NCBI GenBank assembly: GCA_026545225.1
Contig: CM048845.1
Coordinates: 62,831,033-62,895,032 of the forward strand
Direction: 5' to 3'
DNA from: Cornus controversa
Taxonomy: Eukaryota > Streptophyta > Magnoliopsida > Cornales > Cornaceae
DNA length: 64,000 nucleotides
Each line of letters opens with the position of its first letter. Position 1 is the stretch's first letter. The position numbers and the translations under genes were made by a program. This document shows positions 35,018 to 47,500 of the stretch, in pieces. The notes beneath the pieces were generated by a model. It ran no database searches and was not told the origin of the DNA. It saw only the letters and a program-made list of their open reading frames with translations.

Positions 35018-35135
35018 CTACCCAGAACCAAGTTGATTCAAAGCAACATCCTTAATAGCATCAAAATTCTCCTTCATGGTCGCATATTCCTCCTTCAGAT
35101 GTATAGCCACTTCCTCAACCTCAGCTATATCCTTC
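35018..35135 (-). CDS. Possible terminal exon, unrecognised
   Basis: A minus-strand open stretch of 38 codons ends at TAG 35018-35020. It has an acidic and lysine-rich helical composition (KDIAEVEEVAIHLKEEY, MKENFDAIKDVALNQLG). The sequence looks more protein-like than its surroundings, but no partner exon was found. It could equally be part of a decayed gene. Confidence 0.22.
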
Positions 35136-35239
35136 TAAATCTTTTTTATTCTATACTATTATATGAAATTCGAAGCTAAAAATTCAATTTGGCATGGAAT
35201 GATCCGTTTATATAAAATTCAATCGGTATACAAAAGTCC

Positions 35240-35590
35240 GACCCATTTTAAAAATCTGATCCGTTTACAACAAACTAATTTTACCAGAAATAAAAAATAA
35301 ATGTATATTATCAAGGCTAATATGTAACAAAAGAGAGAAATAATAATTTATAATGTGATTTTTTGGGCCGTCTAATTTTATAGGATCCGACCCGACTCAT
35401 TATGTAGAATCCTACTCATTTATTCAACCCGACCCATTTATAATGACCCAACCTGTTTATCCAAAAAAGCTATTTTTTTAGAAATAAAAAATAAATATAT
35501 ATTATCGGGGCTAATATGTAACAGAAGAGAGAAATAATAATTTATAATGTGTTTTTTGGCCCGTCACATTTTGTTGGACATGACCCGACA
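35240..35590. repeat. 194-bp tandem duplication
   Basis: Two neighbouring copies of a block with AGAAATAAAAAATAAAT, GGCTAATATGTAACA and GAGAGAAATAATAATTTATA start at about 35286 and 35480. Both are followed by (G/C)GACCCGAC-type motifs. Confidence 0.82.
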
Positions 35591-37095
35591 CATTTTATAG
35601 AATCCAACCCGACCCATTTTATAAGACATGAACCAACCTACCTAATTTGTATATATGTGCATCTCATTTGCTTTTTATTGTAAGCCACAAGTCAAAAAGT
35701 TATATAATATAATTAGTGAGTGATCCAACCACCACTACCCAAAACCCAAAAAATGAAAGTCAAGACATTTGAAACACCAATCGATTTTACCATGGCCTCA
35801 ATTAAGACACTTGTTGGTTGTATGGATAGTCTATGTGTACTAGTAGAACTGGTTAACAATGTCTACGTCCAATTAATTACGGAAATGGAGTACAAATTCG
35901 GAATCTAACAGCTAATCGATAAAAAAAAATTAAATTTAAAAGGCTTTGGTACAACGACTAATTGAGAGAGAAAAAAATCTTAGGGAAGAGAGCCGATGAG
36001 AGAGAAAGAGATGATATATATAGAGAGAGAAAATTGTGACATAGAGAGAACCTTTTAGAGAGAGAGGATTGCGATACAGTGAGAGAATCCTACTTGCCTT
36101 AATATATTATGTATATAAATTTTTTCTTTCCTATAATACTTTTGGGTCTCTTATAACAAGGGTAAAATATGGGTTGAATATGAGCACCCATATTCAACCA
36201 ATTTAAACCTCTATAAAAATGGTTCTAATTTTTCCAATCCATTTTGACCCGTATTTTAAAACAATTCACTCATATTCATTAAAAAGTGAGCGAATATAGA
36301 CGGGTTGGCGAATTTGCACCCAATTTGTCACCCCTAATATATATTCACACGCACGCATATGTGTGAAAACTCCACCCGAAGTTCTATCGCCGCAAGTAAC
36401 TATTGCCAAAGTCGCCGAAGCTCAACCATCCATTTCCGAGACTCCACCGTCTGGATCAATCTCTACCACATTCTTCTTCACGATTCACCACTGTTGAATC
36501 TTCGTCGTTTGAAGCTTCATCGCGGAATCCCATGTTCGTTGAGCACAGACAACAACTCCAAGAGCCAAAGCCACCTTCAAATTGATTCTCTTCCAAAAAT
36601 AATATTAAAAAAAAATTGGATAGCAACCACAAGCCCAACCAACCAATGATGTAACAAGAAATTATACATGAAAGGCAAACCCATTTGTGAATCTCACTGT
36701 ATAATCAGATTAAAATAACCAAAAACAGAATATGAAAATCAAACCCATTTGTGAATTCTTGTAATAACAATAATACTAAACAATCACTCATAGAACAGAG
36801 TGAATCAAAAATAAAAATCCATCAAAACCAAATCGATCAAACACAGTTTTTCATTTCATTTACTTATAATTGATGAATGACTCATGTTATAGGTAAATAG
36901 GTAGATGACCAAGTGATACTTCATTTTTTTTTATAAAGACCACCAAGAGCATATAACACACAAGGACAAAACCAAAGTGGCCTAAAAAAGGTGAATACCC
37001 TTCCTCAACAGAGAAAACAGGGCAAGCACAACAAGCTGCACAATGAGGATAAGCAACAGAGCAGAATTAAAACAGATCTAGGAAAAGAGAATGGG
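35591..37095. other. No gene seen
   Basis: AT-rich sequence with short GA-rich tracts (35960-36090) and one small inverted repeat (about 36174-36201, GGTTGAATATG and its complement). ORFs at 36359-36649 overlap each other on both strands and show no recognisable pattern. Confidence 0.5.
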
Positions 37096-37099
37096 AAAC

Positions 37100-37620
37100 T
37101 CAGGAATCGAAGAACATATTAGAAGCATCAAACTCATAAAGGAAGAGCCCATTCAGTAGCAATGGACAGTGCAAAGGGGCATTTACAGAACCTGACAGGC
37201 ATGAGCCTGTTTCGAATGGAGTTAAAAGGATTTTTTGAATGATCACAGTGTGAGTAGAGCTAGAGTTTTCACAAATTCTTTCTCTCCAAATATGGAAAGC
37301 ACAGCTAGCTAACATCAATTTGTACAAAATGTGTTTGCTAGTTTTAGATTTCCAGTTGGAAGAGGCCTGAAACAAGAAGTCTTGCCAGGAAGAAGAAGAA
37401 GGGTCTTGAAAGCCACACTTGTTTTGGAAGAAGTTCCAAATTAAACATGTAAACACAAACATTTGGTTGTTCCATATATTGAAGGGAAGGCAATCCTTGT
37501 TATAAAGTTTGGCATAAGCAGCAAGCTAAGTAACAAAACAGTGATTTGGAATTTCCTTTCTGAACCAAACTAAGGAGTTCCAACAAACAGGGGATAAGTG
37601 GGAGAAAGGACAAATGTGCT
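37100..37620 (-). mobile_element. LINE (non-LTR) retrotransposon 3' remnant
   Basis: Minus-strand readings match the end of plant LINE ORF2 after the reverse transcriptase. The zf-RVT neighbourhood (HLLF-like and CPFSHL around 37590) is followed by WQDFLFQ, KTSKHILYKLMLASCAFHIWRERI at 37260-37330. The W-x-ERN-like motif is typical. Stops occur near 37460 and 37510. No poly-A tail or target duplication was found. Confidence 0.7.
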
Positions 37621-38165
37621 ATGACCCCATTAGGATTTTAAATGATTTTGAATGACATTTTTTAAGTAACAGATTTATGTTAATTCATGAATTTTTATAA
37701 ACTTCTATTACAGATTTTTATTGATTTGTATAGACTTCTATTAGAGACTTTGATAAATTTTTATAAACTTGTATTGATTTCTTCAACATATTTTTATTTG
37801 TATCATTAAATTTTATTTCTGTGTACAAGTAAACCAATGACTCAAGTGGTAGTTATAATGCAAAATAGATAATCTATTATCTAATATATTGTCTAAAAAT
37901 TATTGTGTGGTACAAATATCCCAAAAAAAAATAAGGATAATAAAGTAACTCATTTGATGAACACAGATTGCATATCAACTCTTTCTCAAATTTCAATCGC
38001 ACATTATGAAAAAAGAGAAAAAAAGTACAAATTTTACTTATTGGGTCTAGGTTAAATCTTAGATAGATAATTAGAGAACCTTAAACCTATGTTATATTGA
38101 ATTATTAATTGGACTTCATGATCAATCCTTGTGGCTTAAGGATTAATTCCTAACAAATAGTGTAG
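37621..38165. other. Repeat-like AT-rich DNA
   Basis: 37640-37800 has repeated phrases such as TTTATAAACTTNTATT and GATTTTTATTGATTTGTATAGACTTCTATTAGAGACTTT, which look like a decayed inverted-repeat transposon. 38085-38156 reads, on the minus strand, like the start of a Ty1/copia LTR (TGTTAGGAATTAATCC). Neither end could be paired. Confidence 0.35.
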
Positions 38166-39297
38166 ATGGATGTAAATAAGTAGATGAGTTCTGCTATGAG
38201 GAGTGGCTATCACAGGACTGAGTTGTAAGAACTGAATAGAATCAAGCTGATGAAGTAACCATGAAACAATAATAGGAATCTGAGCTGGGTGCTAGATGGG
38301 AGAGAGAGAAAGCAAGAGTGATTCAGAGAGGGAGGGGGCACCAGAATGATCCACATGTCACCACGCCATGGGGTATTTATAGACCTCAGGCATGGGGCTT
38401 ATGACAGCTGTCATCCTACGTGGCACTTGGCCGCGTATCCCTTCCTTCACCACTCCCGGTTGTAACCATGAGTCTATACCCCTCGCGGGCTTGGTTATAC
38501 CCGCGAGAAACGTTGTGATGGTGCCCGTGTAGAGTCACACTAGCACAACTTTAGATGCCCATGGCCCAACGAGCCTTCCTCTCAATCCTCCATACCACAC
38601 TCAACCCACCTTCCCGCCTGGGACCATGACGCCATATGCTCTTATGACACCATGATCGCCCAGACCATATCACAGCCTGTACCTGTGCCTAAAATGGTCT
38701 GTGGGACACCGTAGCCTCATACTAATTCCCACTCTTCAATGCTAGAAGTAACGTCGCGACAAGTTACTTTCCATATTGAAGAGAAGAATTAATAGTCATC
38801 TACATAGCCCCTGCTACAAGGATAACCACTCGGGATTGTGGGCTGGTTAAGCCACACAATGGCCCATTCATCCATGGTTCCTTGTAACCCTTGAGAGTAT
38901 GCCATGTTTGTTAATTTAGAAGTGTTTTATAGAATCATACTTCTTTCAGAGTTGGTTCCAGAAAACACAATCTAATTACCAAACATAACATGCCCGTCAG
39001 AGAGGATTGCCCCCAATCTTCTCACTCCCTGTGCTCTTGTATGCTTTGCTAACCCCTTCCTGGGGAATAAGAATTCCTTTTATGTAAACATCCCTACGCG
39101 GGGAAAGGACCATCCCTCCGCGGGAAAAGGCCGACCCTGCGCGGGGAGATGCTGCCCGCGCATGGGTTAACCACGCGGGTGCGTGTCCCCCGCGGGCTTA
39201 TCCCATACGCGGGGAGGATGCCCCCGCGTGGGGTCTATGGATACTTCTTGTCCCATTCCTTCTTTCCTTGCTCTGCAATGTACTTATCCACAATGGA
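38166..39297. mobile_element. Solo LTR with CG-rich interior, 1122 bp
   Basis: The block 38171-39292 begins TGTAAATAAGTA and ends TACTTATCCACA. These ends are inverted partners. It is flanked by ATGGA on both sides (38166-38170, 39293-39297). A minus-strand TATA-like CTATAAATACC lies at about 38370-38382 with a pyrimidine-rich leader downstream, so the LTR probably reads leftward. The region 39090-39240 is extremely CpG-rich for this window, with about eight CGCGGG/CCCGCG motifs. No coding sequence is present. Confidence 0.84.
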
Positions 39298-40821
39298 TTA
39301 ATCATCTCATAGTGCGAGAGATTGATCAACTTGACTGAAAATTCGAGTTTTACAAGTTTTCCTAATAAAATAGAAAAAGAGAGAATTTGAGAAGAGAGAA
39401 AGAGAAAAACCAAGAGAGAAAAAATGAGTATACCTTGATATGGAGAAATATTGTTCGTATTCAGCAAGAAAGAAAAAGTCCACCAAAATCTATAGGGAAA
39501 AGAATCTCAAATCTACCAAAATCCACCACTTAATGAAATTTTAATTGAATACCGTCAGATTTGTATGTACTCTTTAAAAGTCTGGATTGAATATGCCGAG
39601 ACTTTTAAAGTCTTTTAAAATCTTAAAAAATCTTAATTGAATACACCCTCAGAATTAGGAGAAATATTCCCTACAACAATGTCTTCGGAGCAAATCAGAA
39701 TTTAGAATTAGGGAAAATATTCCATACAACAATGCCTTCTTTGTAGGGACATGGAAGAGGTCAATTACATGAGAAATTAAATAACTGAAAACGGGAGGAG
39801 AGTCAAGGAATATTCTGAAAACATACGAGGCATGCAAGAGTCGGACAAAATGGAGGTTTTTCTTTCATTGGTTGAAAAGTGCTTCTAAGTTGTAGAATAT
39901 TCCATTTTTCACTTGGTTTTTATCTCCAACCAAGTGTCTCTTGGTCTCTTGGTAACAGATTATAATTATATGGAACCGATTAATATAGTAATACATAATT
40001 CTCTGGTGATTTTTCGATAGCCACTAGTTTTGGTATACGTGAAGATGATTGATGTAAATATTCATAAACAGAGTGATTGGTTACATAATCTTCCTTCATA
40101 AATGGAAAAGAAACTTTCAAAATTAAGGTACAAATTAGACAACATGAACAATCAAGTCAACAACTTCTATATATGAAGCATACAACTCCCCAAATTCACA
40201 AGCAATAAATACCGAATATACAACATATTTCAAAATTTTCAAAAACTTATTTACCTTGGCAGATGGAACTCTGAGATTTTGGTTGCAAGTGCAAGCCTCA
40301 TTACCAATCTCCTGACAAGTAAACAATTCTCTAGTGAACACTATAATTACAAATCAATAAACTCTAAATAAAAGATTAATTATAACAAAAAAGCAACAAT
40401 AACTATAATCTCTCCTTTTTTGAACTTATTTGGAAAAGCATCATAACAAATAAATTTTATATGCTTCTTGGAAAGATAAAACATGAAATATTTTCTTATC
40501 ATGTCTAGGCATCGCAAGAAAGTCAACAAGACTACTTCTTGATAATCTCTTGCAAAATGAACTCAACAATGTTGTCTAACTTCAACGTGGTTAGGGGTGG
40601 ATGGACCTTGGTTAGGGTTGAATTGAAACTGTAGGTTATCCAGACCAATTATTAACACATTAGATAAGAAAATATATAGAAGCTTGGAAAACAAGGTTTA
40701 CTTGTTAGCTCTACCATGAAAAACAGAATTGATAGTGTCATTTTTAGGTTATTAACCTTTAGTAAATTCAAAGAATAATCTTAGAAATTAGAAAACGATC
40801 GTTTTCTTTTTCAGATCCATT
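39298..40821. other. No gene seen
   Basis: AT-rich. 39585-39655 has repeated AAAGTCT and TTAATTGAATACACCCTCAG phrases resembling the end of an inverted-repeat element, and an AGAATTAGG(A/G)AAATATTCC phrase recurs at 39652 and 39706. An ORF at 40135-40341 has no recognisable pattern. Confidence 0.45.
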
Positions 40822-41408
40822 GTGATTCTCTAGGAAGCACGGACACACCTAAAAGGTCGAAGAATCCGTGTCGGACACGTATCGGACACCGACACGCGTC
40901 GGACACGCCCCGACATGTGTCGGACACACCAAAATACGTGTCCTAAATTTTTTATTTTTAGACACACCACGGACACGGCATAGACACACCATGGACACGT
41001 GTCCGACACGCGTGTCATATCGTTAGAGAGTTTTTAGAAAGTTTTAAAAAGAAAGATAGTTTAAAATGTAAATATGATGACTTCTTTGAATTTTTTTAAT
41101 AAAATATTGCAGTCATACCATATAATATTTCATTTTTTTTTTAGAAAACAACTATTATCATTATTTTGGAGTAGATTCAATTGTATAGTTCTTTAAACGA
41201 TAAACTAATTGTTTTTATAGCTCATTAATTATTATGATTTGTGAATTTTCATTGTTAGGTTGATCTCATATATATAAAAAGATATAATTATTAATCGCGT
41301 GTCCCCGCCGTGTCCGTATCCTAGTTTTTTAGGATCTGCCGTGTTGCTGTGTCCGTGTCGTGTCGTATCTGTGTCCCGTATCCGTATCTGTGCTTCTTAG
41401 GTGATTCT
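40822..41408. mobile_element. hAT-type MITE, 571 bp
   Basis: The block 40830-41400 has inverted ends (left CTAGGAAGCACGGACAC, right inverted CTAAGAAGCACAGATAC) and the same eight bases GTGATTCT on both sides (40822-40829, 41401-41408). The 8-bp duplication and CTAGG-type ends indicate hAT. Both subterminal regions are filled with repeated GTGTCGGACAC/GTCCGTGTC motifs, probably transposase-binding sites, while the middle is AT-rich. There is no transposase. Confidence 0.9.
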
Positions 41409-41879
41409 CAATCTCAATCCCTCCACTAGTCAAATTTGTGAATTTTAGTGGAAGCTCTTCAATCAATCCAAGTCAATAGCCTATTAGGGGTATCATTAGA
41501 AGTTGTAATTGTAATACCATTTTTTAACCTCTTCAAACATGTCGACCACAAGATTCAACATAGCAAAGATGTTACTACCTTTTTAGATCATGGAGAATGG
41601 AACATCAGGCCTTTCTAATTATTAGGAAGGAAGACTTAATTATAAGGAAATCAAATCACATAGCAAAGAAGCTTAAGGGGCATGAAGATACAATAGTTGC
41701 AACGAGGTTTGACAATTATCAAACTTAAGATACTAGAATGGCTTCAATGCGAGGTCCAATAAATCTAGAAATAATTAGGTTAATTTGTTGGCAAATCGAT
41801 CATTAAAAACATAACTTCAAGGTTATCCTCACCAAATTGTGTGAAAGAGAAGATTGCTCAGTTTGTTTTCTTTTTATGC

Positions 41880-42560
41880 ATAGCCATCCATGGATGTTAA
41901 AATTGACTTAAAGAAGGCCTATGATTCAGTCTCATGGCCTTTTCTCTATCAACTTCTTCACAGTTATGGTTTTGGAATCAATTGGGTAAAAGAATATCCA
42001 TCCTCTGCATGATTATAGTGGATAAAGCTCGAATCATGAAAAATTCCCTATGTGGAATTTTTTTTGAGGAAAACTGATTGTGCAGATCTCCTGGACAACA
42101 TTTCAACCAAACTCAATAATTGGAACTCTTTATCTTTGGCTGGCAGAGTGGAGTTGGTAAAATCTGTCATCTCCTCATTTTTCTATCACTGGTATTTTGC
42201 TTTTAAACTTCCTAATCAGGCTATTGTGAAAATTGAAAGGATGTTGAAAACATTCATATGGGGTAGCAAGGACAATACCAAAAAAATCCATCTTATGAAA
42301 TGGAGCCAAGTGACTAAACCTAAGGCAGAAGGTGGATTTGGTATTAGGAAGATAAAGGAGATTGATAGAGCTGCAAAAGGGGTTCTGTTTTGAGAATTTA
42401 TACAGGGGAAAAATAGATTCTGGATAGAATGGTTTCAAGCTTTAAAGGCCAATAATCCATCAGTATGGACTTGTATCTACAAGAACAAGTATTCTCAGTT
42501 TTGGAAGAAATCTGTCATCAGTTGTTCAAGCTTTAAGGGCCAATAATCCATCAGTATGGA
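41880..42560 (+). mobile_element. LINE ORF2 remnant
   Basis: At 41880-42000 the plus strand reads as the RT palm of a plant LINE (KIDLKKAYDSVSWPFLYQLL). After a deletion, 42052-42560 gives the post-RT region: LLDNISTKLNNW, SLAGRVELVKSVISSFFYHWYFAFKLP, IERMLKTFIWG and KAEGGFGIRK. Between them the YADD-bearing part is missing. A phrase CTTTAAAGGCCAATAATCCATCAGTATGGA at 42437 is duplicated at about 42529. Stops and frameshifts make it inactive. Confidence 0.82.
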
Positions 42561-42845
42561 CCATTGTTTCTTATTTACACAACCCTAAGCCAATACGCGA
42601 AAATCCTCAATTCCCATTTTTTCACCAATCTCACTCTCGGACCAAATAGATATCTCATTTTAGATTACAAAATAAAATGATAAGGATTTTGTTAACATCA
42701 ACAGATTGGTTTTTTTTGTGTGAATCAGTTGTTCAAATAACAAACGCAATTTACTGGGATTATTTCATATATCAAAAGAAGTTATATATCATGCAACCTT
42801 CAAAACATGAAAACTAGTGGGGGACAATTATAATTGTGCTGAATA

Positions 42846-43200
42846 AAAAATAGGGAGTTGATATTCGCGCTCCAAAATTGTATCAAGGCACTCCACTTCT
42901 ATTTATTCATAAATTGATGGACAAAAATAACCTTGAATTGTCCCTTCCCATTTTTCTCTTTCCTCTCTTATTCGGTCTCTTTTCTCTCTCTTTTATTTCA
43001 CTCTTAAATAGAACTTCAAACGGACACATCTCTTTTTTATTTTCTCCTCCTTATTTCACTCTTTTCTCTCTCTACTATGTGCTCCATCTCACGCCTCTCT
43101 CTCCCTACCCTTCCATCTCTTACTAGAATCTAGATTGCCCTCAAACACTATCAACTTGAAATTAAGTGAAGTATAGAGATTAATTAGAACAGTGCCTCTG
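42846..43200. repeat. One-ended relative of the hAT-like element
   Basis: At 42852 GGGAGTTGATATTCGCGCTCC matches the end of the element at 26981-28286. I could not find the matching right end. The interior here is pyrimidine-rich and unlike the first copy. Confidence 0.5.
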
Positions 43201-43360
43201 ATTGATAAGGCACTCATTAATTAGAGTGTTTTATTGTTATTGTTGTTATTATTATTATTTTTAAATTTTTATGTGAGTAAGGAAGAAGACCCATTAAGTT
43301 GAGATGCTCCCTCATGATATATTTTAGACTCTTTATCACACTCTTGTCTAGTACATATAT

Positions 43361-43482
43361 CTTGCTTGGGGCCATACTCCGCGACTTACCCGATCTGGGG
43401 TGGGGAGGCGCCCTTCCTGAATCCTAGGGATTAGTCGAGGCAAAGCCTCGGGCACCCTAGTTATAAAAAAAAAAAAAAAAAA
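43361..43482 (+). mobile_element. SINE 3' portion (Au-like) with poly-A tail
   Basis: The phrases CGACTTACCCGATCTGGGGTG, GGCGCCCTTCCTGAATCC and GGGATTAGTCGAGG, followed by CACCCTAGTTAT and an 18-A tail, resemble the body and 3' end of the plant Au SINE family. The tRNA-derived head with its A and B boxes is not clearly present, so it seems 5'-truncated. Confidence 0.65.
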
Positions 43483-43779
43483 GTATGATGTAAATGTGTA
43501 ACCAAAAAAAAAAAATGATCAAATTTCTCCTATCAAATTTGCGTTTTCTAGAGAATAAAAATTATCTATTTTCAAAGCAACCAACTATCATGAAAAATTG
43601 TCTATCAATTAGCTTAATCACAACTAATATAAATCAAGAACATAGCATATGCTTCCATGAATTAACATTATATTCTGTCAAATATATAAAAAGCACGCAC
43701 ATGCAAAAGAGCTGATCCTGTTGGATGCATGTGTTTATGTAGTGATAAGTATATTAAAGGCAGATCCATGAGCTTGCTT

Positions 43780-43905
43780 TGCTTACCTCATGGAAAGAAA
43801 AACATATAAATGGGATTTGCCCGAAATTCATAGGCCCTAATACCAAGCAATGTAGGAATCGGTTTCTAATTGGACGTAGGGGATGTGGGCAATGTCAGGC
43901 CGGGA
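43780..43905 (-). pseudogene. 3'-end remnant of an NLR gene
   Basis: Reading leftward from 43905, the sequence gives DIAHIPYV, the same as the C-terminus of the intact CNL gene (NIAHIPYV). The bases around it, GACGTAGGGGATGTGGGCAAT, are almost identical to 44635-44655. Further left, GCTTACCTCA also matches the 3' end of the intact gene. The rest of the gene is missing here. It shows that a neighbouring NLR copy once existed or that the 3' end was duplicated. Confidence 0.72.
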
Positions 43906-44581
43906 GATTCGTCAGTTTTCTTTCTTAGATTCTTTGGCTAATCAAATGGTCATTAGATTGCTGCAAATTTTTAATGTTCGTCGCAACATTGAATTGTCCT
44001 GGTGAAATGGATGATTTATTTTCTTGAATTCCTTTTGACTACAGAATTATTAAAATTAAGAATGTTTTAACAATGCTGTGTCAGTCAATCAAAAAATTAA
44101 TAATGAGATATAGTCAGTTCTCAATTCAGGACACCATTTAGAAAAAATTTCCAATCACAATGCAAGAAATAAGTGCCACCTCAAACTCAATTTTAGAGGT
44201 TGGTAATGTTCAGAAGAGAATATATAAGACAAAAACCACATCAATCAAGAGGACAAGAAGAAGAAAAAAGCGGTGGCTCAGAGTGATCCTGAAGGAAATA
44301 CCTTAAAAAGAACAACGTAGCCATCCTCGATTACCGAATGAAAGCATTGGAAACTGAATAACAAGAATACTTGTCTGAGTTGACCAGTGTCTGAAAGGAT
44401 TTTAACATCATGGAATGACAATGATCTGATGCTCACGTACATCTTCTATTGGTTATGTCCTGTTATCAATAGGAGTGCAGATTAGCAATATATCGTGCTC
44501 ACCCACGAGGGGCTCAAGATTTATATATCATCTTAAGCACCCTTCTTTGGGGTAGATGGTGTAGAAAAAACATGACCAAGC
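43906..44581. other. 3' flank of the CNL gene
   Basis: No gene is seen. This stretch would hold the transcript end of the CNL gene. No certain poly-A signal was assigned. Confidence 0.5.
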
Positions 44582-47500
44582 TTACCTCACAAAGGGAAAA
44601 AGGGAATTGTAAATAAAATCTTTGTGATCTGTTGCGACGTAGGGGATGTGGGCAATGTTGGGCCAGTAGTCACCTCCGTCCTCCAAGCACCCTTCTTTAA
44701 GACGTGGACAATTACTGATCTGAAGACTTTGAAGCGTGGAAGGCAGGCCCTCCTTTGGCAAGGATCGAAACTTAGGGCAGTTGTAGAGATATAGATGTTG
44801 AAGAGAGGTGAGATTTTGGAAGGCCTTGAATGATATGGATTCTAGATTCGGCAGACTTCCGATCCATAATGTGGTTAGAGTTGGAGGAAGTAGACAGTAC
44901 TTGTCATTGTCATTATCATCTTCTGCTTCTTCTTCTGGAGGAAAAGGAAAGGAGACCAGCTCTGGATATCCACCTTCAATACTGAGATATTCAAGAGATG
45001 TCGAGGGGGGGAAATGAAAATTGCCTTGAGGAAAGGACGTCTCAAGACATGGACAATCCCTTATCTCTATTCTATGAAGGCTTTGGAGATTCTGATCATC
45101 AAAAAATGGAAACCACCTCAGATTTGAGCAATTTATGATACGAAGCCATTTGAGGCTGGGGGTGGAGAAGCAGAAGCAGCCTCCTCTTTCCGGGATGGAC
45201 AACAAGGACTCCAGACTTTCACAATCATTTATCCAAAGTCTTTCGAGGCTTTGAAGAAAAATCTGATTGGTCGTAGCGGCCAAGGTTCGGAGATTCACGC
45301 AACTCTTGATATTAAGTGATCTGAGGTTGGGCAAGTAGCCTCCTCTTTCTGGGAAGGGCAAGTACTCCACAACATTGCAATTACATATCGACAGGCGACG
45401 GAGACTAGCGAAATTATTATTATTATTTTTTACGCACCCCCCAACCCCAAGTGGTAATAACATCCCAACCTTTGACCAATTGTAGATGCATAACGTTTGA
45501 AGTGATGACATATTAATATTGTTAAACTCCTCCTCCTTTGAGAAGTACTCCAAATTCATGCAATCGACAATATCAAGCCACTCAAGGGCGGTGGGTAACG
45601 TGGTGTAGGTGGGCCAGGACCTCAGTGATGAACATCTTTGAATATCTAATACTTTAAGACTAGAGATACCCTCAGGCAGGGACTTGAGCGCATCGCAATC
45701 CTCTATCCGAAGCTTTCTAAGCGTGGGTGGAACGCCTCTCCTCCAAAACTTCTCAAGCTTCACACACTTTTTTATTTTCAATTTCTGAAGATTAATGCAA
45801 GCCACTTCTTCATCATCTAATTCATTTTCTCCAAAGGAAACAAGTTGGGGGCACCCTGAAACACTCAGTCTCCCTAGACTGATAAGATTCTTTTGCTTTA
45901 CCACTTCCCCACCATTCTGCCACAAAGTCACCAGTTGGTTGCATTTCTTAATGAAAAGACTTTCAAGTGCTCCCACGGACGACTGCACCAATATTTCATC
46001 CAGTTGAGATAGCCCTATTATATTCTCAACTCTCAAGCTGGTTAGTGAGGTCAAATCAACCATATTTTTTAGCACCACATCTTGACACTCTTTCAAGTCT
46101 AATTTTTGAAGAGAAGGAAGCCTCAAAAGTGAAAACCTAACAAACTTTGGACAACCACTTATTATGAGCTCACGGAGGCAAGAAAATTGTCCTCCAGCAT
46201 CTCCAACACCAATACAACAAGACCATTCTTCCCATGCCGGCATGTCTCGAATGCATAGCTCTTTGAGCATGACAAGCTGCCCAAGTGGTGGTAAAGATGT
46301 GCAATTTTTACACCCTTCTAGAGTCAGGTTCACCATTTTAGAGAACAATGGATCACCTATCCAACTTGAAAATTGCGTGCCCCCGTAGAACTTAATTGTA
46401 AGCTTTTTCAACTCTCCGTGAGGTTGTAGCTTGTCCAACACATCCAATTCAAGGTTTTCTTTTCGAAAATCATTGAATTCACTACACCATGCCAACTCTA
46501 ATTCTTCAATGTCCTGCTTGGCCTTTAAATTTGCCTCATTTGCATCTCGAACATCTGTTACATTTTGCAACTCGGTAATAGAAATACTTCCTCGTAAAAG
46601 GCTTAGATTCCTCAACTCTTTTACTCTTAGCCCATTATTTTCGCCCACAATTAACTTTGACAATGTTTGCAAATTCGTCAGTCTACCGATTCCCGAAGAC
46701 ATCTCTCGTAATTCATTAGTATCGGCAATGTCAAGATGGCGCAAGTTAATTAAATTCCTAATGTTAGGAGACAACATACAAAGTTTTTTGCAACTGCGCA
46801 ATAAAAGTGTTTGTAAATTGTAGAGAGTACTTACTGATTCCGGCAACTGGCTGATTGAAGTGCCAGATAAATTAAGATACCGCAAATGTTTCAAACCACC
46901 AGTTGAGTCTGGCAGCTTAGTTATTGCATAATCAGACAATGACAACACCCTTAAACATTGTAACTTTGGAAATAAATCAAACAAAACCTTGTTTGCCAAG
47001 TACCCTTGTCTATTCCAGCCAGACAATATTGGTAGAAAAGTTCTCAAATGTTGCACTTTATAAAGAGGCCTAAACTTTTGAATGACTTCAAATTGTTGAT
47101 GAATATATGAAAAGTGTCGAACTCGTTTAGGAATTTCAAATTGGTTATCACCTTCCAACTTATCCAGCCTAAAGCATATATCCCCAACGACATGTAGAGC
47201 TAGATCATTTAAAAGGTCATGCATCACAAATCGTGATTTACTACCACCTGATTGTTGGAAAAATGACCTTGATAATAGATCCTCGAAACATTCATCGCCA
47301 AAATCTTCCATCCGCTTCTTTTCTTTTGATAGCTGCAAAAGACCTACCCCCATCCACAACAAAACTAGCTCATCTTTGTTAAATTCAGAGTCTTTTGGAA
47401 ATATTGCACAGTAAGCAAAACACTGCTTCAAATGAGATGGGAGATGATGATAGCTCAGTGTAAGAGCGGGAAGAATACCACTTTTTTGTTCGGGTAAATC

